A stretch of DNA of 64,000 nt from JABDPF01 sp037384065 (GTDB lineage: Bacteria; Pseudomonadota; Gammaproteobacteria; Xanthomonadales; SZUA-36). Below the pieces are notes generated by a model, which searched no databases, was not told the DNA's origin, and saw only the letters and a program-made list of their open reading frames with translations. Positions 49,833 through 58,127 of this stretch are shown piece by piece. A program made the translations under genes and the position numbers. The stretch is from contig JARROJ010000004.1 in the NCBI GenBank assembly GCA_037384065.1, positions 1-64,000 on the forward strand, read 5' to 3'. Position 1 is the first letter of the stretch; each line of letters starts with the position of its first letter.

Positions 49833-51314
49833 ATGAATGTCACCATGAACCGAAAAGGCAGTCACCGGCGCCGCACCAAGATCATCGCGACGCTTGGCCC
49901 CGGCACCGACGATCCGGCCGTCCTCGAAGGAATGATCCGGGCGGGGGTCGACGTGTTCCGTCTGAACATGTCGCACGGGGACGCTGAGACCCAGGAGCGG
50001 CGTGCGCGCATGGTGCGCGAGGCCGCCAGGAACCTGCGTTGGCAGGTCGCGATCCTGGTCGATCTGCAGGGGCCCAAGATCCGTATCGAGAAGTTCGAGA
50101 ACGGTTCGGCGGAACTGGTCGGGGGCGATCATTTCATCCTCGATACCGAACACCCGGAAAAACCCGGTGATGACCGCCGGGTCGGCGTCAGCTACCCGGA
50201 TCTCCACAAGGACGTCGATGTCGGCGACACGCTGCTGCTGGACGACGGTCTGATCTCGATGCAGGTCCAGGCCGTGCGCGGTGGCCAGGTACACTGCCTG
50301 GTCGAGAACGGGGGCACGCTGTATGACCGCAAGGGCCTCAATCTCCGGGGCGGAGGGCTGTCGGTCGCCGGCCTGGCCGCGCACGACCGCCCGCACATCG
50401 AACTGGCGGCGCGCGTGGGCGCGGATTTCGTCGCGGTTTCGTTCGTCAGCGATGCAAGCGACATCGAGCATGCCCGATCGCTGTTGCGCGAGGCGGGCAG
50501 TCACGCGGCGTTGGTCGCCAAGATCGAGCGCATGGAGGCGATCCGGAATCTGCCGGAGATCTGCGACGTGTCCGATGCGATCATGGTCGCCCGCGGCGAC
50601 CTCGGGGTCGAAATCGGGGACGAAGAGTTGCCCGGACTGCAGAAACACATCATTCGCACGGCCATTGCGCACAACCGGATCGTCGCCACCGCCACACAGA
50701 TGATGCAGTCGATGATCGCCAACCCCATTCCGACACGCGCGGAAGTGCTCGACGTGGCCAATGCGGTGCTCGACGGCACCGACGCGGTGATGCTGTCGGC
50801 CGAGACGGCGGTCGGCAAACATCCGGTCAAGGTCATCGAGTCGATGAACCGGATCTGTCTCGGCGCCGAGCGGCATTTCGAGTCCGAGGGGGAGTGCAAG
50901 AAACTCAATCCCCGCTTCGAGCGGATCGACCAGAGCATCGCGATGGCCGCCATGTTCATGGCCACCAACGTCTCGGTGCAGGCCATCATCGCGCTGACCG
51001 AGTCCGGTTCGACGGCCCAATGGCTCTCGCGCGTGCAGTCCTCGGTGCCGATCTTCGCGTTCTCCACCAACGAGAACAGCCGCCGGCGCATGGCGATGTT
51101 TCGCGATGTCTTTCCGGTCAAGCAGGAACTCGACAGCGACGATGCGGACAAAGTCGTCACCGAAGCCCTGCGCACGCTGATGTCGCACGGCGCGATCCGC
51201 GAGAACGACCGGGTCATCATCACCATGGGCGACCGGATGCGTCTTTCCGGCGGCACCAACACGCTGCGTTTTATCAAGCTGGACAAGGAATCACGGGCTC
51301 GCTACGGAGTCTGA
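49833..51314 (+). CDS. pyk: pyruvate kinase
   Basis: 493 residues. It converts phosphoenolpyruvate and ADP to pyruvate and ATP. Motifs: RRRTKIIATLGPGTDD, MIRAGVDVFRLNMSHGD, VDLQGPKIRIEKF, the active site VSDAIMVARGDLGVEIG and ATATQMMQSMI(A)NPIPTRAEVLDVANAVLDGTDAVMLSAETAVG, and the C-terminal allosteric domain ending DRMRLSGGTNTLRFIKL. The start may be ATG 49833 or 49845. Neither has a ribosome site, and a TATAAT 7 bases before 49833 suggests a leaderless transcript. aceE follows after 13 bases, so carbon flow from PEP to acetyl-CoA is encoded consecutively. Confidence 0.95.
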   Translation: MNVTMNRKGSHRRRTKIIATLGPGTDDPAVLEGMIRAGVDVFRLNMSHGDAETQERRARMVREAARNLRWQVAILVDLQGPKIRIEKFENGSAELVGGDHFILDTEHPEKPGDDRRVGVSYPDLHKDVDVGDTLLLDDGLISMQVQAVRGGQVHCLVENGGTLYDRKGLNLRGGGLSVAGLAAHDRPHIELAARVGADFVAVSFVSDASDIEHARSLLREAGSHAALVAKIERMEAIRNLPEICDVSDAIMVARGDLGVEIGDEELPGLQKHIIRTAIAHNRIVATATQMMQSMIANPIPTRAEVLDVANAVLDGTDAVMLSAETAVGKHPVKVIESMNRICLGAERHFESEGECKKLNPRFERIDQSIAMAAMFMATNVSVQAIIALTESGSTAQWLSRVQSSVPIFAFSTNENSRRRMAMFRDVFPVKQELDSDDADKVVTEALRTLMSHGAIRENDRVIITMGDRMRLSGGTNTLRFIKLDKESRARYGV

Positions 51315-51327
51315 GGAAAATCCATCA

Positions 51328-54000
51328 ATGAACACCGATATCGAGAAGATCACCGAGGACGTCGACCGCGAAGAAACCCAGGAATGGCTGGAATCGATCC
51401 AGGCGGTCATCGAGCGCGAGGGTCCCGAGCGGGCCCATTTCCTGCTCGAGCAGATGGTCGATTTCACGCGCCGGTCCGGCGGCTACCTGCCGTACAAGGC
51501 GACGACCGCGTACATCAACACCATTCCCGCGCATCTCGGCAAGAAACACCCGGGCGACCACCAGATGGAGCGCCGGATCAAGTCGTTCATCCGCTGGAAC
51601 GCGATGGCGATGGTGGTGCGCGCGAGCAAGCGCGGCGGCGAACTCGGCGGGCACATCGCCAGTTTCGCCTCGGCGGCGACCCTCTACGATATCGGTTTCA
51701 ACCATTTCTTCCGCGGCCCGGATCACCCGGGCGGCGGCGACCTGGTGTTCATCCAGGGGCATTCCTCGCCCGGCGTCTATGCACGGTCGTTTCTCGAGGG
51801 GCGCCTGACCGAGGAACAACTGGACCATTTCCGCCAGGAGTCCGAGGGCAACGGGCTGAGTTCCTACCCGCACCCCTGGCTGATGCCGGAATACTGGCAG
51901 TTGCCGACCGTGTCGATGGGCCTGGGGCCGATCATGGCCATCTACCAGGCGCGCTTCCTGAAGTACCTGCACCACCGGGGCATCGCCGACACCTCCGACC
52001 GGAAAGTCTGGTGTTTCCTGGGCGACGGCGAAACCGACGAGCCGGAATCGCTGGGCGCGATCTCGCTGGCCGGCCGCGAAAAACTCGACAACCTGATCTT
52101 CGTCGTCAACTGCAACCTGCAGCGGCTGGACGGCCCGGTGCGCGGCAACGGCAAGATCATCCAGGAACTCGAGGGCGTGTTCCGCGGCGCAAGCTGGCGC
52201 GTGATCAAGGTCATCTGGGGTTCGTACTGGGACAAGCTCTTCGCCAAGGATACCCAGGGCCTGCTGCGTCAGCGCATGGAAGAAGCGGTCGACGGCGACT
52301 ACCAGAATTACAAGGCCAAGGGCGGCGCGTACACGCGCGAGCATTTCTTTGGCAAGTATCCCGAATTGCTCGACATGGTCGCCACGATGACCGACGAGGA
52401 TATCTGGCGACTGAATCGCGGCGGTCACGACCCGCACAAGGTCTACGCGGCCTACGCCTCCGCGGTGGCGTCACCCGGCCAGCCGACCGTGATTCTCGCC
52501 AAGACCGTGAAAGGCTACGGCATGGGCACCGCCGGCGAGGCTCAGAACATCACCCATCAGCAAAAGAAGATGGATGTCGATGCGGTGCGCCAGTTCCGTG
52601 ACCGTTTCGGCGTTCCGGTTCCGGACGAGGAACTCGAGGACGTACCCTACTACCATCCGGGGCCGGACAGCGAAGAGATCAAGTACATGCTCGAGCGCCG
52701 CAAAGCGCTGGGCGGTTTCATTCCGCAGCGGCAACGCCAGGACGGCCCGATCGAGGCGCCCGACCTGGGGGTATTCGACAAGCTGCTGCAGTCCTCCGGC
52801 GAGCGCGAAATGAGCACGACGATGGCGTTCGTGCGCCTGCTCACGCAGTTGCTGCGCCAGAAATCGTTCGCCGAACGCATCGTGCCGATCGTCGCGGACG
52901 AGGCGCGCACCTTCGGCATGGAGGGCATGTTCCGCCAGCTCGGCATCTATTCGTCCGTCGGCCAGCTCTACACGCCGGTCGATTCCGATCAGCTGATGTT
53001 CTACAAGGAAGACCAGAAGGGGCAGATCCTGCAGGAGGGGATCACCGAGGCCGGGGCGATGTCGTCCTGGATCGCCGCCGCGACCAGCTACTCGGCGTCG
53101 GGCGTGACGATGATTCCGTTCTACATTTTCTACTCGATGTTCGGTTTCCAGCGTATCGGCGACCTGGCCTGGGCGGCCGGCGACATGCGCGCGCGGGGCT
53201 TCCTGGTGGGCGGCACGGCCGGCCGGACGACGCTCAACGGCGAGGGCCTGCAGCACGAGGACGGCAACAGTCACATGATGGCGGGGATGGTGCCCAACTG
53301 CGTCGCCTACGATCCGTCTTTCGCCTACGAAATCGCGGTCATCGTCCAGGACGGCATGCGGCGCATGTTCCAGGAAGGCGAGGATGTTTTCTACTACCTC
53401 ACCGTGGAGAACGAGAACTATCCCCACCCGGGCATGCCGGAAGGCGCCGAGGAAGGCATCCGCAAGGGCCTCTATCTGCTCAGGGAAAGCGGCGACGCGG
53501 CGAAGAAGGTGCAGCTGATGGGGTCGGGCGCAATCCTGCGCGAGGCGATTGCGGCGGCCAACATCCTGGAGCAGGATTTCGGCGTCCAGGCGGATGTCTG
53601 GAGCGCCACCAGCTTTACCGAGCTGCGTCGCGACGGCGTCGATTGCGCGCGCTGGAACCGGCTCAATCCGGAGAAGGAACCGCGCATTCCCTGGGTGACC
53701 CAGTGCCTGCGGGAGCGCAAGGGCCCGGTGATCGCCGCGTCGGACTACGTGCGGGCGTTCGCCGACCAGGTCCGCGGATTTCTTCCGCAGGAGGACTACA
53801 TCGTGCTCGGCACGGACGGCTTCGGCCGGTCGGACACGCGCGAGAAACTGCGGCGATTCTTCGAGGTCGATCGTTACCAGATCGCCTACGCGGCGCTTTA
53901 CGCACTGTACCGGCGGGAACTCATCGGCATGAGCGAATTGATTGAAGCGCGGTCCTCGCTGGGCATCGACCCGGACAAGACCAACCCGGTTTCGGCCTGA
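51328..54000 (+). CDS. aceE: pyruvate dehydrogenase E1 component, homodimeric type
   Basis: 890 residues (E. coli AceE 887). The thiamine diphosphate-dependent E1 subunit that decarboxylates pyruvate and acetylates the lipoyl groups of AceF. The TPP-binding block reads CFLGDGETDEPESLGAISLAGREKLDNLIFVVNCNLQRLDGPVRGNGKI; GAYTREHFFGKYPEL, PVARTFGMEGMFRQLGIYS-like and VGGTAGRTTLNGEGLQHEDGNSH are also characteristic. GAGGAAA lies before the ATG. First of the aceE-aceF-lpd set. Confidence 0.97.
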   Translation: MNTDIEKITEDVDREETQEWLESIQAVIEREGPERAHFLLEQMVDFTRRSGGYLPYKATTAYINTIPAHLGKKHPGDHQMERRIKSFIRWNAMAMVVRASKRGGELGGHIASFASAATLYDIGFNHFFRGPDHPGGGDLVFIQGHSSPGVYARSFLEGRLTEEQLDHFRQESEGNGLSSYPHPWLMPEYWQLPTVSMGLGPIMAIYQARFLKYLHHRGIADTSDRKVWCFLGDGETDEPESLGAISLAGREKLDNLIFVVNCNLQRLDGPVRGNGKIIQELEGVFRGASWRVIKVIWGSYWDKLFAKDTQGLLRQRMEEAVDGDYQNYKAKGGAYTREHFFGKYPELLDMVATMTDEDIWRLNRGGHDPHKVYAAYASAVASPGQPTVILAKTVKGYGMGTAGEAQNITHQQKKMDVDAVRQFRDRFGVPVPDEELEDVPYYHPGPDSEEIKYMLERRKALGGFIPQRQRQDGPIEAPDLGVFDKLLQSSGEREMSTTMAFVRLLTQLLRQKSFAERIVPIVADEARTFGMEGMFRQLGIYSSVGQLYTPVDSDQLMFYKEDQKGQILQEGITEAGAMSSWIAAATSYSASGVTMIPFYIFYSMFGFQRIGDLAWAAGDMRARGFLVGGTAGRTTLNGEGLQHEDGNSHMMAGMVPNCVAYDPSFAYEIAVIVQDGMRRMFQEGEDVFYYLTVENENYPHPGMPEGAEEGIRKGLYLLRESGDAAKKVQLMGSGAILREAIAAANILEQDFGVQADVWSATSFTELRRDGVDCARWNRLNPEKEPRIPWVTQCLRERKGPVIAASDYVRAFADQVRGFLPQEDYIVLGTDGFGRSDTREKLRRFFEVDRYQIAYAALYALYRRELIGMSELIEARSSLGIDPDKTNPVSA

Positions 54001-54030
54001 TGGCGGTCGTCGAGCGGAGCGGAGAGAACA

Positions 54031-55422
54031 GTGACTGACCGAATTGAAATCAAGGTGCCGGATATCGGCGACTTCAGCGATATCCCGGTAATCGAGCTGC
54101 TGGTGGCCGAGGGCGACCGCGTCGACGCGGAAGACAGCCTGATCACGCTGGAAAGCGACAAGGCGACGATGGAGGTCCCGTCACCGTCGGCCGGCGTGAT
54201 CCGGGCGCTGAAGGTAAAGGTCGACGACACGGTGTCCGAGGGCGATGTGGTCGCGATCCTCGAGGTCGAGGCGGATGCGGCCGGCGACAGCGAAGATGCC
54301 GGCGCCGCCGGCGATGCGGACGAGGGGGGCGAGGCCGAGAAGTCCTCCGCTGAGGAACCACCCGCCGAAGAACCGCCGGCCAAGGAACCGCCCGCCGGGG
54401 AAGAAGCAGCGATCGAGGAGAAAGCCGAACCGGACGCAGCGCCGACCGCGGCCGGCGAAGAGCGCCCAACGGGCGCGGCGGCGGTCGATCCGTCGAACGT
54501 TCCGTACGCCAGCCCGGCTGTGCGCCGCTACGCGCGCGAGCTCGGCGCCGACCTGGGCCGCGTGAGCGGCAGCGGCAGCAAGGGCCGCATCACCCGCGAC
54601 GACGTGACGGCGTTCGTCAAGCAGGTCATGACGTCGCCGGCCGCGGCGCCGGCATCTGCCGGCGGCCGGATCGGTGGTCTCGACCTGGATTTCCCCGAAC
54701 TGCAGATGCCGGATTTCAGCCGGTTCGGCGACGTCGAACGCCAGGCGCTGACCCGTATCCAGAAAATTTCAGCGGCCCATCTGCATCGCAACTGGGTCGG
54801 CATTCCGCACGTCACGCAGCACGACGAGGCGGACATCACCGACATGGAGTCCTTCCGCCAGGCCAACATCGAGGACGCGAAGGCGCAGGGCTTCAAGCTC
54901 ACGCCGCTGGTGTTCCTGATCAAGGCGATGGTCGCTGCGCTGAAAAAATTCCCGCGTTTCAATGCCTCGCTCGACAGCGACGGCGAGACGCTGATCGTGA
55001 AGAAGTATTACAACGTCGGCGTCGCCGTGGATACGCCGGACGGTCTGGTGGTGCCGGTCATTCGCGACTGCGACCGCAAGGGCATCATGGAACTGGCCGC
55101 CGAGCTGGCTGAGGTCAGCGCCAGGGCGCGCGAGCAGAAACTCAAACCGGCCGATATCCAGGGCGGCTGCATTTCCATTTCCAGCCTGGGCGGGATCGGC
55201 GGAACCGCGTTCACGCCGATCATCAATGCGCCGGAAGTCGCGATTCTCGGTGTTTCCCGTTCGCAGATGAAGCCCGTCTGGGATGGCGAAAACTTCCAGC
55301 CGCGCCTGATGCTTCCGCTCAGCCTGTCGTACGACCATCGCGTCATCGACGGCGCCGCGGCAGCGCGCTTTGTCCGTTTTCTGGGCAGCCGTCTGGAAGA
55401 CCTTCGGCGGTTGACGCTCTGA
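54031..55422 (+). CDS. aceF: dihydrolipoyllysine-residue acetyltransferase (E2 of pyruvate dehydrogenase)
   Basis: 463 residues from GTG 54031 (GGAGAG upstream). It has a single lipoyl domain (residues 1-80, lipoyl lysine K44 in ESDKATMEVPSP), fewer than the three of E. coli. A flexible linker rich in Ala, Glu, Pro (about 90-145) follows, then the E3/E1-binding domain (YASPAVRRYARELGADLGRVSGSGSKGRITRDDVTAF) and the catalytic core with SYDHRVIDGAAAARF carrying the HxxxDG motif. It transfers the acetyl group to CoA and forms the core of the complex. Confidence 0.96.
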   Translation: MTDRIEIKVPDIGDFSDIPVIELLVAEGDRVDAEDSLITLESDKATMEVPSPSAGVIRALKVKVDDTVSEGDVVAILEVEADAAGDSEDAGAAGDADEGGEAEKSSAEEPPAEEPPAKEPPAGEEAAIEEKAEPDAAPTAAGEERPTGAAAVDPSNVPYASPAVRRYARELGADLGRVSGSGSKGRITRDDVTAFVKQVMTSPAAAPASAGGRIGGLDLDFPELQMPDFSRFGDVERQALTRIQKISAAHLHRNWVGIPHVTQHDEADITDMESFRQANIEDAKAQGFKLTPLVFLIKAMVAALKKFPRFNASLDSDGETLIVKKYYNVGVAVDTPDGLVVPVIRDCDRKGIMELAAELAEVSARAREQKLKPADIQGGCISISSLGGIGGTAFTPIINAPEVAILGVSRSQMKPVWDGENFQPRLMLPLSLSYDHRVIDGAAAARFVRFLGSRLEDLRRLTL

Positions 55423-55452
55423 CCGCCGGTCGGAGCATGGAGCAAGAGACCC

Positions 55453-56877
55453 GTGAGTGATTCATACGAATTCGACGTCGCCGTCATCGGGGCCGGCCCG
55501 GGCGGCTACACCGCCGCGTTCCGCGCCGCCGACCTCGGCCTGCGCGTCGCGCTGGTCGAACGTTACGATGCCCTGGGCGGCGTCTGCCTCAACGTCGGCT
55601 GCATTCCGTCCAAGGCCCTGCTGCACACGGCCGCCGTGATCGACCAGGCCGCCGCGCTGGCCGCTCACGGCGTCAGTTTCGGCGAACCGCAAATCGATCT
55701 GGATCGTCTGCGCGGTTTCAAGGACGGGGTGGTCGGCAAGCTGACCGGCGGCCTCGCCGGCATGGCGAAACAACGCAAGGTCGAGGTGGTCCAGGGCCGG
55801 GCGGAATTCGCCGGGCCGCACGAACTGCTGGTGAAGCAGGCGGACGGCGAGCGGCGCATCGGCTTCGCCAACGCGATCATCGCGGTCGGTTCGCAGTCGC
55901 TGGAACTGCCCAATATGCCCTGGGGCGACCCCCGCCTGATGGATTCGACCGCCGCGCTGGAACTGGAAGACATTCCCGAACGCCTGCTGGTGGTCGGAGG
56001 CGGCATCATCGGTCTCGAGATGGCCTGCGTCTACGATGCGCTCGGCAGCCGGGTCACCGTGGTCGAACTCACTCCGAACCTGATGCCCGGCACGGACCCG
56101 GACCTCGTCAAGCCGCTGCAGCGGCGCATCGCCAAGCGGTACGAGGCGATTCACCTCGAAACCCGGGTGACGCGGATCGACATCGCCGACGACGCCCTGG
56201 TCGCGCATTTCGAAGGCAAGCACGAGGGCAAGCAGGATTTCGATCGCGTCCTGGTGGCCGTCGGACGAACCCCGAACGGCCAGCGCATCAACGCGCAGGC
56301 CGCCGGGGTGACGGTTGACGAGCGCGGGTTCATCGCCGTCGACCGGCAGATGCGCACCAACGTGCCGCACATCTTCGCGATCGGCGACGTCGTCGGTCAG
56401 CCGATGCTGGCGCACAAGGCGACCCACGAAGGAAAGGTCGCCGCCGAGGTTTGCGCCGGCGAGAAGAGCGCGTTCGATGCCCGGGTCATTCCCTCGGTGG
56501 CGTACACCGATCCCGAGGTCGCCTGGGCCGGTGTCACCGAGGCCGAGGCCCGCGCGGCGGGGCTCGAATTCGAGGTCGGGAAATTCCCCTGGGCGGCGAG
56601 CGGCCGCGCGCTCGGCAACGACCGTTCCGAGGGCTTCACCAAGCTGCTGTTCGATCGCGAGACCGATCGCCTCATCGGCGCCGGCATCGTCGGGCCGCAG
56701 GCCGGCGACCTCATCGCCGAGTGCGTGCTGGCCATCGAGATGGGCGCGGAGGCCGCGGATATCGGCCTGACGATTCATCCGCATCCCACTCTTTCGGAGA
56801 CCGTGGGGCTGGCGGCGGAGGTTTTCGAAGGGACGGTGACCGACCTGTACGTACCGCGCAAAAAAGCGGGCGGTTGA
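55453..56877 (+). CDS. lpdA: dihydrolipoyl dehydrogenase (E3)
   Basis: 474 residues from GTG 55453. FAD/NAD flavoprotein that reoxidises the lipoyl groups of AceF. FAD motif VAVIGAGPGGYTAAFRAADLG, redox disulfide C45/C50 in GGVCLNVGCIPSKALLH, NAD-binding VVGGGIIGLEMACVY, the FAIGDV segment and the C-terminal catalytic HPHPTLSE are intact. It is the last gene of the pyruvate dehydrogenase run; the next gene belongs to arginine synthesis and lies behind its own promoter and leader. Confidence 0.97.
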   Translation: MSDSYEFDVAVIGAGPGGYTAAFRAADLGLRVALVERYDALGGVCLNVGCIPSKALLHTAAVIDQAAALAAHGVSFGEPQIDLDRLRGFKDGVVGKLTGGLAGMAKQRKVEVVQGRAEFAGPHELLVKQADGERRIGFANAIIAVGSQSLELPNMPWGDPRLMDSTAALELEDIPERLLVVGGGIIGLEMACVYDALGSRVTVVELTPNLMPGTDPDLVKPLQRRIAKRYEAIHLETRVTRIDIADDALVAHFEGKHEGKQDFDRVLVAVGRTPNGQRINAQAAGVTVDERGFIAVDRQMRTNVPHIFAIGDVVGQPMLAHKATHEGKVAAEVCAGEKSAFDARVIPSVAYTDPEVAWAGVTEAEARAAGLEFEVGKFPWAASGRALGNDRSEGFTKLLFDRETDRLIGAGIVGPQAGDLIAECVLAIEMGAEAADIGLTIHPHPTLSETVGLAAEVFEGTVTDLYVPRKKAGG

Positions 56878-56905
56878 CGGCCGCGCGCCCGGTCGCGCGG
56901 TCCGG

Positions 56906-56934
56906 TTGCATTGGCCTGTAAAATTACTTACATT
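56906..56934 (+). promoter_or_regulatory. predicted promoter of the arginine operon
   Basis: TTGCAT (56906-56911), a 17-base spacer and TACATT (56929-56934) form a sigma-70 promoter (4/6 or better at each element). Transcription would begin at about 56941, next to the ATG at 56942 of the arginine-rich leader frame. TAAAAT at 56919-56924 is an alternative -10. I see no ArgR-type box. Confidence 0.5.
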
Positions 56935-56941
56935 CACGGAC

Positions 56942-57022
56942 ATGTCGATGATTCGTTCAGGTGCGTCCTTCCGCCGCTTTCGCCGACCCCGCGATCACGC
57001 TTCGGGCTGGGTTGCCGCGTAA
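56942..57022 (+). CDS. predicted arginine-rich leader peptide of the arg operon
   Basis: A 26-codon open frame from ATG 56942 (or ATG 56948) to TAA at 57020-57022. Arginine fills codons 5, 11, 12, 14, 15 and 17; codons 11-17 read RRFRRPR. It stands between a promoter-like sequence and the terminator before argF', as leader peptides of attenuators do. There is no Shine-Dalgarno site, and the predicted transcript start is next to ATG 56942, so it may be translated without a leader. Placement of the arginine run over one strand of a possible protector helix (56984-56989 with 57009-57014), and of the stop codon just past the antiterminator segment, fits control by ribosome stalling when charged tRNA-Arg is scarce. 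Inferred from sequence only. Confidence 0.6.
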   Translation: MSMIRSGASFRRFRRPRDHASGWVAA

Positions 57023-57074
57023 TTCGAATCGATCGAATGAACACCAGAAAAACCCGGCCGAAGGCTGGGTTTTT
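57005..57074 (+). promoter_or_regulatory. transcription attenuator of the arg operon (antiterminator/terminator)
   Basis: The terminator is a 12-bp stem: AAAAACCCGGCC (57048-57059), loop GAA, GGCTGGGTTTTT (57063-57074), with one G-T pair. The nine bases GGCTGGGTT at 57005-57013 copy 57063-57071 exactly and so can pair with AACCCGGCC (57051-57059), which dissolves the terminator. Upstream, CGACCC (56984-56989, inside the arginine codons) can pair with GGGTTG (57009-57014) and block the antiterminator. A ribosome stalled at the arginine codons would free 57005-57013; one that reaches the stop at 57020 would cover it and allow termination. The terminator may also end read-through from lpdA. Confidence 0.75.
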
Positions 57075-57092
57075 CGCATTGGAGATGAAGAA

Positions 57093-58091
57093 ATGAGGCA
57101 TTTTCTGAGCACCGCCGACTGGTCGCGGGACGAACTGGCCGGTTTGCTGGACCTGGCGGCCGAACTCAAGAGCGACCCGATCCGCGACACGCTGCGCGGC
57201 AAGTCGATCGCACTGATGTTTCTCAATCCGTCGATGCGCACGCGCACGTCGTTCGATCTCGGCATGCAGCAATTGGGCGGGATCGCCATCGTCCTGCAAC
57301 CCGGCAAGGACGCCTGGGGCGTCGAGTTCGAACCCGGCGCGGTCATGGAGGGCGAGGCCGAGGAGCACATCGCCGAGGTCGCCGGTGTGTTGTCCCGCTA
57401 CTGCGACCTCATCGGCATCCGCGCGTTTCCGAAGTTCCAGGACTGGTCGAAGGATCGCGAGGACGGCGTCATCCGCAGCCTGGCCCGGCATGCCTCGGTG
57501 CCGGTCATCAACATGGAGACCATCGTGCATCCCTGCCAGGAACTGGCGCTGATGCAGACCCTGCGTGAACGGCTCGGTGCGGTGCAGAACCGCAAATTCG
57601 TCCTGACCTGGACCTGGCACCCCCGCCCGCTGAACACGGCGGTCGCCAACTCGGCCCTCCTGATCGCGAGCAAGTTCGGCATGGACGTGACCCTGTTGTG
57701 CCCCGAGGAAGCCTACCGGCTGGATCCGCAGTTCGAGGACGCCGCGCAACGCTTCGCCGCGCAGTCCGGCGGTTCGTACCGGCTCACGCACGACATCGAG
57801 GACGCCTACACGGGCGCGGACGTCGTTTACGCCAAGAGTTGGGGCGCCCTGCCGTTCTACGGCCGACCGGAAGAGGAGTGGGCGCTGCGGAGCAAGTACC
57901 GCCACTTCATCGTCGACGAGGAAAAAATGGCGCTGACCAACGACGGCCTGTTCAGCCATTGCCTGCCGCTGCGGCGCAACGTCAAGGCGACCGACGGCGT
58001 TATGGACGCAGAGTATTGCGTGGCGCTGGACGAAGCCGAGAACCGCCTGCACGTGCAAAAGGCCGTCATGATGCGACTGCTGGGCGTCTGA
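57093..58091 (+). CDS. argF': N-acetylornithine carbamoyltransferase
   Basis: 332 residues. Transfers a carbamoyl group to N-acetylornithine, giving N-acetylcitrulline, in place of ordinary ornithine carbamoyltransferase. It aligns end to end with the Xanthomonas enzyme: FLNPSMRTRTSFDLGMQQLGG (carbamoyl phosphate site), VLQPGKDAWGVEF, EEHIAEVAGVLSRYCDLIGIRAFPKFQDWSKDREDGVI, NMETIVHPCQELA, LTWTWHPRPLNTAVANS, YAKSWGALPF and FSHCLPLRRNVKATDGVMD. The tryptophan-containing KDAWxxEF and TWHPKPLNTA-type loops distinguish it from OTCases. The start at 57093 has GGAG upstream; the open frame before it is a different, noncoding extension. It heads the arginine operon behind the attenuator. Confidence 0.95.
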   Translation: MRHFLSTADWSRDELAGLLDLAAELKSDPIRDTLRGKSIALMFLNPSMRTRTSFDLGMQQLGGIAIVLQPGKDAWGVEFEPGAVMEGEAEEHIAEVAGVLSRYCDLIGIRAFPKFQDWSKDREDGVIRSLARHASVPVINMETIVHPCQELALMQTLRERLGAVQNRKFVLTWTWHPRPLNTAVANSALLIASKFGMDVTLLCPEEAYRLDPQFEDAAQRFAAQSGGSYRLTHDIEDAYTGADVVYAKSWGALPFYGRPEEEWALRSKYRHFIVDEEKMALTNDGLFSHCLPLRRNVKATDGVMDAEYCVALDEAENRLHVQKAVMMRLLGV

Positions 58092-58127
58092 CGACATCCG
58101 GTCATCCGAATCCAACAGGAAGAAAAC

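Noticed and set aside
57048..57074. Terminator only for the pyruvate dehydrogenase operon
   Set aside because: Possible, but it lies 170 bases after lpd and beyond an arg promoter and an Arg-rich frame; the duplicated 9-base antiterminator segment argues for attenuation.
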